Below are positions 8,698 through 16,225 of a stretch of DNA of 44,724 nucleotides, in pieces. This stretch comes from Treponema sp. (GTDB lineage: Bacteria > Spirochaetota > Spirochaetia > Treponematales > Treponemataceae): the NCBI GenBank assembly GCA_016297805.1, contig JAEDFX010000008.1, positions 1 to 44,724 on the forward strand. The letters are read 5' to 3'. The notes under the pieces were generated by a model that searched no databases, had not been told where the DNA came from, and saw only the letters and a list, made by a program, of their open reading frames with translations. Every line of letters begins with the position of its first letter. Within the stretch, counting starts at the first letter, position 1. Position numbers and translations under genes: made by a program.

Positions 8698-9647
8698 TTT
8701 ACACCTCTGTTAATGAGGAGTTCTGAAACAACATAACTATTGGCATAGCCTTTATTTCTATACTCTATTAGTTCTCGAATTGCGGCTTCTCCAACTTTCT
8801 TAGGATTCTGAGAAATCAGTTCTTTTACAGTTCCTTTTGAAAGATAAGACTGGCAGGTTTCATTATTACCAAATCCAATGATTCCTATGTTTTTAGAGGT
8901 GCGGGTTTCATTGTATAACTGTGCCAGTTTAATTGTATCTTCCTCTGTTAATCCAATCAGAAGAATATCATCATTTTTAGTGGATTGAAGTGTGATTTCA
9001 TCTATATTATTTAAAACACTGTATGTAAACCTTGTTTGATTTTTGATTGTAGACAGCATACTGTTTGTAAGATTGCTGTAGTTTATGTTTGTTATATTTC
9101 TAGGGGCTTGAATGAGGACTGTTCCTCCGTCCTTTATGTTTGAAATGATTTCGTTTCCAAAGAGTTGCCCTAATTCCCAATAACTGTTACCAACATAAGA
9201 AATCTGATTTATATTTGCGGCAAACTGACCAATAGTTACTGTTGGAATTTGCTCTCTATTAATTTTTTCTATAGGTTCCAGTTCTTCTTCTGAATCGTCA
9301 ATGTAGGCAATAATCCCGTCGGCATTTATGAAAGAGGCGTATTCAAAAAGAGATTGAGGAGAGATGTCTTCTGCATGACTCTGGGGAACATACAGTTCTA
9401 CAACAGTATTATACAAAGCAGAATAATTTATAGCTCCTTCATAAACCTGTTTAAGGAAAAGGGAATTTTCATTATTTCCAATAATCAGGACGTGATAACT
9501 TCTGTCCATGTTTTTTAAAGAGGTTACTTCTCTTGATTTATTGATTGTGTTCATGAAAAAAAATGCAAAAAAAATTATAGCGATTGTAATAATAAGAAGA
9601 GAAATGCTTATGAAAGCTTTTGCATCTGGAGATTTACGATTTTTCAT
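8694..9647 (-). CDS. Membrane-anchored sugar-binding protein, first gene of the sensor operon
   Basis: A 317-residue protein of the ribose-binding/LacI-like periplasmic fold (Peripla_BP_4). It is held by one N-terminal membrane segment (about 13-32) with a basic cytoplasmic start and no cleavage or lipobox motif. Recognisable pieces are VLIIGNNENSLFLKQVYEGA, FINADGIIAYIDD, IPTVTIG, YVGNSYWELGQLFG and IGIIGFGNNE. Such anchored binding proteins beside a YesM kinase and YesN regulator are known as three-component sugar sensors. The ATG has no Shine-Dalgarno and lies 6 nt after a TGTTAAAAT -10 element, so the message may be leaderless. Confidence 0.82.
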   Translation of the reverse strand: MKNRKSPDAKAFISISLLIITIAIIFFAFFFMNTINKSREVTSLKNMDRSYHVLIIGNNENSLFLKQVYEGAINYSALYNTVVELYVPQSHAEDISPQSLFEYASFINADGIIAYIDDSEEELEPIEKINREQIPTVTIGQFAANINQISYVGNSYWELGQLFGNEIISNIKDGGTVLIQAPRNITNINYSNLTNSMLSTIKNQTRFTYSVLNNIDEITLQSTKNDDILLIGLTEEDTIKLAQLYNETRTSKNIGIIGFGNNETCQSYLSKGTVKELISQNPKKVGEAAIRELIEYRNKGYANSYVVSELLINRGVK

Positions 9648-9653
9648 AGTTAC

Positions 9654-9662
9654 ATTTTAACA
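9654..9662 (-). promoter_or_regulatory. Extended -10 promoter of the sensor operon, nearly abutting the start codon
   Basis: On the minus strand this reads TGTTAAAAT, that is TGn plus TAAAAT. Only 6 nt separate the hexamer from the ATG at 9647. The -35 region is poor. If used, transcription would start at or next to the A of the ATG. Confidence 0.45.
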
Positions 9663-9705
9663 GAAAATAAAAACATTGGAAGTAATAAATTGTTAGGAAT
9701 GATAA

Positions 9706-9734
9706 TTGACATCTTATATGGTTATTTATATAAT
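9706..9734 (+). promoter_or_regulatory. Consensus sigma-70 promoter of guaB
   Basis: TTGACA at 9706-9711, exactly 17 bp, then TATAAT at 9729-9734: a perfect match to the vegetative consensus. The predicted start near 9741 gives a leader of about 130 nt before guaB. Confidence 0.88.
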
Positions 9735-9763
9735 CCATAAAATATTTTTTAGAGCAAATTATC

Positions 9764-9780
9764 AGTTTGCGTCGCAAGCT
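9764..9780. promoter_or_regulatory. Possible operator in the guaB leader
   Basis: A 17-bp dyad, AG.TTGCG.CGCAA.CT, with seven matched pairs on each side of a single central base. The central spacing is too small for an RNA hairpin, so a DNA-binding site is the likelier reading. It sits about 25-40 bp downstream of the predicted guaB transcription start, a position suited to repression. Confidence 0.35.
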
Positions 9781-9789
9781 TAATTATAG

Positions 9790-9862
9790 TTTTTTTCGTC
9801 ACAATTCCCGTGGCGTAAAAAAAAAAGGCCTAATGCTTTTTACATCATTAAGGACCTTTTTT
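9790..9862 (+). promoter_or_regulatory. Attenuator-like tandem hairpins in the guaB leader
   Basis: Hairpin A (about 9790-9823) pairs a T7CGTCAC arm with GTGGCG, one T and an A run. Hairpin B (about 9821-9862) pairs A6GGCC and TAATG with CATTA and GGACC, followed by T6. It looks like an intrinsic terminator that ends directly at the AGGAG ribosome site (9863-9867). The same A run (9817-9826) is needed by both, so the two hairpins compete. No known riboswitch class was recognised upstream. Confidence 0.5.
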
Positions 9863-9873
9863 AGGAGAACTAA

Positions 9874-11379
9874 ATGGCTTACATTTTTGAAGAACCATCC
9901 CACACATTTGATGAATATCTGCTAGTGCCTGGATATACAGGACCAGATTGTATTCCTGCTAACGTTTCATTGCAGACACCTGTTGTTCGTTATAACAAGA
10001 AAGCTGGTGAAAAATGTCCACTTACAATGAATATTCCAATGACTTCTGCAGTTATGCAGGCTGTTTCTGATGATAAGCTTGCAGTTGCTTTGGCAAAAGA
10101 AGGCGGAATTTCATTCATTTTCGGTTCTCAGACAATTGAAAATCAGGCAGCTATGGTTGCCCGCGTAAAGGCTTATAAAGCTGGTTTTGTAACTTCTGAT
10201 ACAAACATTGGCCCGGACAATACTCTTACAGAACTTGTTGAAAAAGTTGAACAGACTGGTCATTCTACAGTTGCTGTTACTGATGACGGTACTGCAAACG
10301 GTAAACTTGTAGGTATTATTACAGACCGTGACTTCCGTATGTCACATTGTGCTCCAGACGCAAAAGTAAAGGATTACATGACTCCTTTGGCAAATCTTGT
10401 ACTTGCAAAAGATGGTATTTCTCTTGAAGATGCAAATGATTTGATTTGGAAAAACAAAATTAATCAGCTTCCTGTTGTTGATAATAATGGAAAACTTGTA
10501 TATTTCGTATTCCGTAAGGATGCTGCAAGTCATCAGGAACATCCTCTTGAACTTCTTGATAATCAGAAACGTTATATTGTAGGTGCTGGTATTAATACAC
10601 GCGACTATATGGAACGTGTTCCAGCTTTGCTTGAAGCTGGTGTTGATGTAATGACTTTGGATTCATCTGAAGGATTTACAGAATGGCAGCGCCGTGCTTT
10701 ACAGGACATTCATGCAAAATGGCCAAATGCAAAAGTAGGTGCTGGTAACGTTGTTGATGCTGACGGCTTCAACTTTCTTGCAGAAGCTGGTGCAGACTTT
10801 GTAAAGATTGGTATTGGCGGTGGTTCAATCTGTATTACTCGTGAACAGAAAGGTATTGGTCGTGGTCAGGCTACAGCTACAATTGAAGTTGCTAAAGCTC
10901 GCGATGCTTACTATGAAAAGACTGGTATTTATATTCCAATCTGTTCTGACGGTGGTATTGTTTATGATCATCACGTTACATTGGCTTTGGCTATGGGTGC
11001 AGACTTTGTAATGCTTGGCCGTTACTTCGCTCGTTTTGATGAATCTCCAACAAATAAACTTATCGTAAATGGTAACTATGTAAAGGAATACTGGGGCGAA
11101 GGTTCTAATCGTGCCCGCAACTGGCAGCGCTACGATTTGGGCGGAAAGAAAGGAATGGCATTTGAAGAAGGTGTTGATTCTTACGTTCCATACGCTGGTA
11201 GCTTGCATGACAACGTAACTCTTACATGCAGCAAGGTAATTCATGCTATGTGTAACTGTGGTGTTGTAAATATTCCAGATTTACAGAAGAACGCTAAAAT
11301 TACAATGGTATCTGCTGCTTCTATCCGCGAAGGTGGAGCTCACGACGTTATTGTAAAGAACACTGTTAAGGCAAATTAG
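9874..11379 (+). CDS. guaB: Inosine-5'-monophosphate dehydrogenase (IMPDH)
   Basis: Catalyses NAD-dependent oxidation of IMP to XMP, the committed step of GMP synthesis. The 501 residues form a TIM barrel interrupted by a CBS pair (about 100-225). The catalytic loop GIGGGSICITREQ carries Cys320, and the mobile flap NWQRYD carries the Arg419-Tyr420 pair. The C-terminal GEGSNRARNWQRYD and EEGVDSYVPYAGSL blocks, and the start (EEPSHTFDEYLLVPG), match the Tritrichomonas foetus enzyme as I remember it, rather than the usual bacterial sequence (GSSDRYFQ type). It starts 7 nt after AGGAG. It appears monocistronic, with a strong promoter, a structured leader and a terminator shared with the opposing symporter. 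Confidence 0.96.
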   Translation: MAYIFEEPSHTFDEYLLVPGYTGPDCIPANVSLQTPVVRYNKKAGEKCPLTMNIPMTSAVMQAVSDDKLAVALAKEGGISFIFGSQTIENQAAMVARVKAYKAGFVTSDTNIGPDNTLTELVEKVEQTGHSTVAVTDDGTANGKLVGIITDRDFRMSHCAPDAKVKDYMTPLANLVLAKDGISLEDANDLIWKNKINQLPVVDNNGKLVYFVFRKDAASHQEHPLELLDNQKRYIVGAGINTRDYMERVPALLEAGVDVMTLDSSEGFTEWQRRALQDIHAKWPNAKVGAGNVVDADGFNFLAEAGADFVKIGIGGGSICITREQKGIGRGQATATIEVAKARDAYYEKTGIYIPICSDGGIVYDHHVTLALAMGADFVMLGRYFARFDESPTNKLIVNGNYVKEYWGEGSNRARNWQRYDLGGKKGMAFEEGVDSYVPYAGSLHDNVTLTCSKVIHAMCNCGVVNIPDLQKNAKITMVSAASIREGGAHDVIVKNTVKAN

Positions 11380-11486
11380 GCTAACATAGGAGAACCGTTA
11401 AAAATGAAGTGCGACAGCGGTTCATTTAGGTTCCTCCATCGTTCCGCCTGAGCCGAGATTTATCGAGGTTAAACGCAGATAAAATG

Positions 11487-11522
11487 AAAAGGACTGTCTA
11501 ACAATGAGGCAGTCCTTTTTTT
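11487..11522. terminator. Bidirectional terminator between guaB and the symporter
   Basis: AAAAGGACTG and CAGTCCTTTTTTTT flank a 13-nt loop. The stem ends in a T run on the plus strand, and the A run in front supplies a short T run on the minus strand. It serves guaB from the left and the symporter from the right. Confidence 0.85.
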
Positions 11523-11547
11523 ATCCGTGTTATTCGTGACTAAAAAT

Positions 11548-13122
11548 TTAGTCCAAAGCTGTTTTTGCTGTTGTTTCTACTTTTGCATCATAGCAAGTAA
11601 AGATTTTATCAACAAAAGCTTTGTCCATTTTCTTTGTGCACAAGCTTACAAGTGGAACGATAATCAATCCGCCAATCATTGCAAATGCACCTGAATGGAT
11701 ACTTGTTTTGAACATAAGTGCAAAGAATGGTGGGAAGTTTGCAACGTTTACTCCTGTCATTGAGAATACGAACTGTGTAATTGCAAGGCCTGTTCCCCAA
11801 ACGAAACATACTACTGTAGAAGCCTTTGTTACTCCTTTCCAGTAAAGTCCGTATAAATATGGAGCTAAGAATGCGCCTGCAAGTCCACCCCAAGATACAC
11901 CCATCATCTGTGCAATGAATGTAACGCCAGGATTAGCATCTTTGATTACGGCGATTACTGCTGAAACGATAATGAAGAATACGATGAAGATTCTCATAAT
12001 GAAAACCTGTTTCTTTTCTGTCATTTCTTTTTTGATTGCTGGTTTGATTACATCCAAAGTGAATGTTGAACTTGATGTAAGTACAAGTGATGAAAGTGTA
12101 GACATTGAAGCTGAAAGTACCAGTACGATTACTACTGCAATAATGATTGATGGTAAAGTAGAAAGCATTGCTGGAACGATTGTATCGAAAAGTGGTTTTC
12201 CGTTGGCAGCGTATGTAATTTTGTCTGCATAAAGGCGTCCGAATCCACCGAGGAAGTAACAGCCGCCTGCTACAATAATTGCAAATACTGTAGAAATTAC
12301 TGTTCCTTTGTGAATCTGATTTTCTGATTTAATTGCATAGAACTTTCCAACCATCTGTGGAAGTCCCCATGTTCCTAATGAAGTAAGAATTACTACGAAC
12401 AGAAGGAATACTGGATCTGGTCCAAAGAATGATGTAAATGCACCACCTGTCCAGCCTGGGGCAGGAACTGCTGAAAGCTTCTGTGTAGCAGCTAAAAGTC
12501 CGCCGTTCTGTGTGATTACTGCTCCAATTACTGCAACAATACCAAAGAGCATGATGATTCCCTGAATAAAGTCGTTGATTGCTGTAGCCATGTAACCACC
12601 AAAGATTACGTAGAAGCCTGTAAGCACTGCCATAATCAGAATTACTACCCAGTAAGGAATGTTGAATACCAATCCGAAGAGTGAAGACAATCCGTTGTAA
12701 AGAGAAGCTGTATATGGAATAAGGAATACAAATACGATAAGTGAAGCTATAACTTTAAGTGGAGTAGAGTCGAAACGTTTTCCAAAATAATCTGGCATTG
12801 TTTTTGCATCAATGTGCTGAGTCATGATGCGGGTTCTGCGGCCAAGAATATTCCATGCCAGGAGAGAACCTATAAAGGCGTTTCCAAGACCTGCCCAAGT
12901 TGAAGCAAGACCGAAAAGCCAGCCAAACTGACCTGCGTAACCTACAAAAATTACTGCAGAGAAATAAGATGTTCCAAAGGCAAATGCTGTGAGCCATGGA
13001 CCAACAGTACGTCCGCCAAGTACGAATCCGTTTACATCGGTTGCCTGGCAGCGAGAGTAGATTCCTACGCCAATCATTACGGCAAAGAAAACTACAAGAA
13101 GGAGGATTGTGATTGCAATCAT
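11548..13122 (-). CDS. Sodium:solute symporter (SSS/PutP superfamily)
   Basis: A 524-residue inner-membrane protein with about 13 hydrophobic segments, which would couple Na+ entry to solute uptake. SSS family signs are the N-terminal GRTVGPWLTAFAFGTSYFSA, the FGGYMATAINDFIQG block near 190-205 and the VLSASMSTLSSLVL stretch near 345-360 (Na+-site region). The length and N-terminal FVLGGRTVGPW resemble proline/pantothenate-type carriers, but the substrate cannot be fixed from sequence. It has its own promoter (TTGACA-N17-GATAAT) and a weak GGGGT ribosome site. It reads away from uvrA across a region with three palindromes. Confidence 0.88.
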   Translation of the reverse strand: MIAITILLLVVFFAVMIGVGIYSRCQATDVNGFVLGGRTVGPWLTAFAFGTSYFSAVIFVGYAGQFGWLFGLASTWAGLGNAFIGSLLAWNILGRRTRIMTQHIDAKTMPDYFGKRFDSTPLKVIASLIVFVFLIPYTASLYNGLSSLFGLVFNIPYWVVILIMAVLTGFYVIFGGYMATAINDFIQGIIMLFGIVAVIGAVITQNGGLLAATQKLSAVPAPGWTGGAFTSFFGPDPVFLLFVVILTSLGTWGLPQMVGKFYAIKSENQIHKGTVISTVFAIIVAGGCYFLGGFGRLYADKITYAANGKPLFDTIVPAMLSTLPSIIIAVVIVLVLSASMSTLSSLVLTSSSTFTLDVIKPAIKKEMTEKKQVFIMRIFIVFFIIVSAVIAVIKDANPGVTFIAQMMGVSWGGLAGAFLAPYLYGLYWKGVTKASTVVCFVWGTGLAITQFVFSMTGVNVANFPPFFALMFKTSIHSGAFAMIGGLIIVPLVSLCTKKMDKAFVDKIFTCYDAKVETTAKTALD

Positions 13123-13157
13123 TTTTTTACCCCGAGAGAGTTTTTTTGATGCTTAAA

Positions 13158-13186
13158 ATTATCAAGGGGAATACTTATTCTGTCAA
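13158..13186 (-). promoter_or_regulatory. Promoter of the sodium:solute symporter
   Basis: On the minus strand: TTGACA (13181-13186), 17-bp spacer, GATAAT (13158-13163). It lies about 36 nt before the ATG and 30 bp from the first 31-bp palindrome. Confidence 0.75.
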
Positions 13187-13216
13187 ATTAATTAATGATT
13201 TGATTATATAGTGATT

Positions 13217-13329
13217 AGATACAGTGATGTCAGTCATTACTGTATCTAAAATGGAGAAGATACGCTGATGACTGACATTACTGTATCTTAAAGTGAGTAG
13301 ATACACTAATGACTGACATTACTGTATCA
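13217..13329. repeat. Three 31-bp imperfect palindromes with 41-bp period
   Basis: Copies lie at 13217-13247, 13258-13288 and 13299-13329, with 10-bp spacers and start-to-start distances of exactly 41 and 41. Each has 13-nt arms (outer AGATAC/GTATCT, inner ATG/CAT) around a 5-nt centre. The centre reads TCAGT in copy 1 and ACTGA in copies 2 and 3, so copy 1 is inverted. Copy 1 pairs over all 13 bp with one G-T. Copies 2 and 3 carry one or two arm mismatches. The array lies between the -35 boxes of two divergent promoters. Confidence 0.85.
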
Positions 13330-13350
13330 CATCTGTCGTGAAAAGATTGA

Positions 13351-13379
13351 TTGTTTCATATAAAGATTTCCACTATAAT
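13351..13379 (+). promoter_or_regulatory. Promoter of uvrA, -10 box 8 nt from the start codon
   Basis: TTGTTT (13351-13356), 17-bp spacer, TATAAT (13374-13379). The ATG is at 13388, so the expected transcription start (about 13386) is at or just before it. No Shine-Dalgarno lies upstream of the ATG. Confidence 0.7.
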
Positions 13380-13387
13380 AGTCAATT

Positions 13388-16225
13388 ATGGCTGAAAATA
13401 TCGTAATAAAAGGTGCAAGGGAACATAATTTAAAAAATGTTGATGTTTCCATGCCTCGCAATAAACTTGTTGTAATTTCGGGACTTTCTGGTTCGGGAAA
13501 ATCTTCTTTGGCATTTGATACACTTTTTGCTGAAGGTCAGCGTCGTTATATGGAAAGTCTTTCTTCTTATGCCCGCCAGTTTCTTGGTCGTATGGATAAG
13601 CCTGATGTTGACTTAATAGAAGGTCTTTCTCCTGCCATTTCCATCGAACAGAAATCTACAAATAAAAATCCTCGTTCTACAGTTGGTACAATTACAGAAA
13701 TCTATGACTTTTACCGTCTGCTGTACGCTCGGGCAGGTCATCCTCATTGTCCTAATTGTGGTCGTGAGATTCAGGAACAGACTGTAGACCAGATTATTGA
13801 TACTGTTATGAGCTGGCCAGATGGAACTAAAATGCAGATTCTGGCTCCTGTAATCCGTGGTAAAAAAGGTGAACATCAGAAGATTATTGATGATGCAAAA
13901 GCTTCCGGTTTTATTCGTGCCCGCATTGATGGGGTTATGGCGGACCTGGAAGAAAATATCAAACTGGATAAACAGAAAAGGCATACTATTGAAATTGTAG
14001 TAGACCGTATTAAAAAATCTGCTGATGTTAGAACTCGTCTTGCAGACTCTATTGAAATTGCACTGAAAAATGCCAACGGAATTGTAGTAGTTACTCGCCG
14101 GGATCCTGATTCAGAAAATGAAGTAGAAGTTTTCTTCAGCCAAAAGAATGCCTGTCCGGACTGCGGTATTTCTATTCCAGATTTGCAGCCACGTCTTTTT
14201 TCTTTCAACAATCCTTTTGGTGCCTGTCCTGAATGTACTGGGCTTGGTGAAAAAATGGAATGGGATTTTGATAAAATCCTGCCAGATAAGTCTTTAAGCT
14301 TTAATGAAGGTGCTTTGCCATTCTTTAATCCGGACAGTGCATGGAATCATTCCGTGTTTACTGCTGTGGCAGAAGAAGCAGGCTTTACTCTTGATACTCC
14401 AATTAATCAGCTTACTCCAGCTCAGTATGAATATTTATGGAAGGGAAATCCTGATAAAAAGCTTCACTGGTTATACGAAAAAGCCAGCGGTGAAGGATTT
14501 TCTGAATATAACCGCCCATGGATAGGGGTTGCAGCAGAAATGCAGCGCCGTTATAAGGAAGCCTGGGGAGAAAATCAGCGAACCGGTATTGAAGAAAAGT
14601 TCATGACTGTAAGCGAATGTTCCTGCTGTCATGGTCAGCGTCTTCGTCCTGAAGCTTTAGGGGTTACTGTTGGTGGTAAAAATATCTGGGAGCTTTGTAA
14701 GCTTTCGGTTCTGGATACCATCGACTTTTTTGATAATTTACAGCTTTCTGAAAGCGAAGAACAGATTGCAACACAGATTCTGAAGGAAATTCGTGCCCGT
14801 TTGCGTTTCCTTCGTGATGTAGGTCTTGATTATCTTACAATGGAACGTGCTGCAGAAACTCTTTCTGGTGGAGAGGCTCAGCGTATCCGTCTTGCAACTC
14901 AGATTGGTTCTGCTTTGTGCGGCGTTATGTACATCCTTGATGAGCCTAGTATCGGTCTTCATCAGCGGGATAATCAGCGATTAATTGATACTCTGATCAG
15001 TCTGCGTGATAACGGAAACTCTGTAATTGTTGTAGAACACGACGAACAGACTTTGCGCACTGCCGATTATCTTATTGATATGGGCCCAGGTGCTGGTGTA
15101 AACGGTGGTCGTGTTGTAGCGGCTGGTACTCCGGAAGAGGTGGCAAAAGTAAAGGAAAGTCTTACAGGCCAGTATCTGGCGGGAACTTTGAAAATGGAAA
15201 TTCCTGCTCAGCGCCGCCCAGGCAACGGCAAGTTTATTAAAATCCGTGGTGTTACAGAACATAATCTTAAAAATGTAGATGTGGATATTCCTCTTGGTTG
15301 TTTTACCTGTATTACCGGCGTAAGTGGTTCAGGAAAATCAACATTAATGAGTGATGTTTTGTATCCTGCAGTTTGCAATAAACTTATGGGAACTGGATAT
15401 CCTGTAGGAGCTTGCAAAAGTATCGAAGGTATAGAAGCTATTGATAAGGTAATCAATATTGACCAGTCTCCAATCGGTCGATCACCTCGTTCTAATCCTG
15501 CGACTTATGTAGGAGTTTTTGATGCTATCCGGGATTTGTATGCAAGCCTGCCGGAAAGTAAGGCCCGTGGTTATGCAAAAGGTCGCTTCAGTTTTAATGT
15601 AAAAGGTGGACGTTGTGAAGCCTGTCAGGGTGCTGGTGAAAATATTATTGAGATGAACTTTTTGCCAGATGTTTACATTCAGTGTGAAGTTTGTGGTGGT
15701 AAACGTTTTAATAAAGAAACACTGGAAGTTGAATATAAAGGTAAGTCTATTAATGATGTATTGAATATGAGTATTGATGAAGCCTGTGATTTCTTTTCAG
15801 GCATTCCTCATATATACAAAAAAATTGCTACTTTACAGTCAGTTGGATTGGGATACATCAGTCTTGGACAGAGTGCACTTACACTTTCTGGTGGAGAAGC
15901 TCAGCGTGTTAAACTTGCCAATGAACTGGCACGTCCGGCTACAAGCAAGACTTTATATATTCTTGATGAACCTACAACTGGTTTGCATTTTGCAGATGTT
16001 AAACAACTTATGACAGTTATTCAGCGACTGGTAGATCAGGGAAACTCTGTTGTTATGATAGAACACAATCTGGATGTAATATGCCAGGCAGACCATATTA
16101 TTGATATTGGACCTGAGGGTGGTTTCCGGGGCGGTAATATTATTGCTACAGGAACTCCTGAAGATGTTGCCAAGTGCGAAAACAGTCATACAGGTCGCTT
16201 TATAAAGGAAATGCTGGAAAAATAA
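13388..16225 (+). CDS. uvrA: Excinuclease ABC subunit A (UvrA)
   Basis: Damage-recognition ATPase of nucleotide excision repair, working as a dimer with UvrB. Full length at 945 residues. First ATPase: Walker A GLSGSGKSS at 32-40, signature LSGGEAQRIRLATQIGS, Walker B YILDEPSIGLHQRD. Second ATPase: Walker A GVSGSGKST near 645, signature LSGGEAQRVKLANELARP, Walker B ILDEPTTGLHFAD. Zinc-binding cysteines are CPNC near 122, CPDC and CPEC near 256 and 280, and CEAC/CEVC near 742 and 765. Transcription appears leaderless. It heads a run of seven closely packed genes; the lptD ATG follows its stop with no gap. uvrA beside lptD is also, from memory, the arrangement in Treponema pallidum. Confidence 0.97.
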   Translation: MAENIVIKGAREHNLKNVDVSMPRNKLVVISGLSGSGKSSLAFDTLFAEGQRRYMESLSSYARQFLGRMDKPDVDLIEGLSPAISIEQKSTNKNPRSTVGTITEIYDFYRLLYARAGHPHCPNCGREIQEQTVDQIIDTVMSWPDGTKMQILAPVIRGKKGEHQKIIDDAKASGFIRARIDGVMADLEENIKLDKQKRHTIEIVVDRIKKSADVRTRLADSIEIALKNANGIVVVTRRDPDSENEVEVFFSQKNACPDCGISIPDLQPRLFSFNNPFGACPECTGLGEKMEWDFDKILPDKSLSFNEGALPFFNPDSAWNHSVFTAVAEEAGFTLDTPINQLTPAQYEYLWKGNPDKKLHWLYEKASGEGFSEYNRPWIGVAAEMQRRYKEAWGENQRTGIEEKFMTVSECSCCHGQRLRPEALGVTVGGKNIWELCKLSVLDTIDFFDNLQLSESEEQIATQILKEIRARLRFLRDVGLDYLTMERAAETLSGGEAQRIRLATQIGSALCGVMYILDEPSIGLHQRDNQRLIDTLISLRDNGNSVIVVEHDEQTLRTADYLIDMGPGAGVNGGRVVAAGTPEEVAKVKESLTGQYLAGTLKMEIPAQRRPGNGKFIKIRGVTEHNLKNVDVDIPLGCFTCITGVSGSGKSTLMSDVLYPAVCNKLMGTGYPVGACKSIEGIEAIDKVINIDQSPIGRSPRSNPATYVGVFDAIRDLYASLPESKARGYAKGRFSFNVKGGRCEACQGAGENIIEMNFLPDVYIQCEVCGGKRFNKETLEVEYKGKSINDVLNMSIDEACDFFSGIPHIYKKIATLQSVGLGYISLGQSALTLSGGEAQRVKLANELARPATSKTLYILDEPTTGLHFADVKQLMTVIQRLVDQGNSVVMIEHNLDVICQADHIIDIGPEGGFRGGNIIATGTPEDVAKCENSHTGRFIKEMLEK

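Noticed and set aside
9741..9873. Known purine riboswitch in the guaB leader
   Set aside because: The conserved loop and junction sequences of that class are not present.
10825..11244. 139-residue frame antisense to guaB
   Set aside because: Shadow of a highly conserved gene, with no start signals.
11404..11451. Tiny reading frame (15 residues, MKCDSGSFRFLHRSA) after guaB with an AGGAG 11 nt upstream
   Set aside because: Very short, poor spacing, no hydrophobic or repeat character, and inside a terminator region; chance is likelier.
13217..13329. CRISPR array
   Set aside because: Spacers are only 10 bp, one repeat is inverted, and no cas gene is nearby.
13217..13329. Terminators for uvrA or the symporter
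   Set aside because: The hairpins lack T runs and lie upstream of both genes, beyond their -35 boxes.
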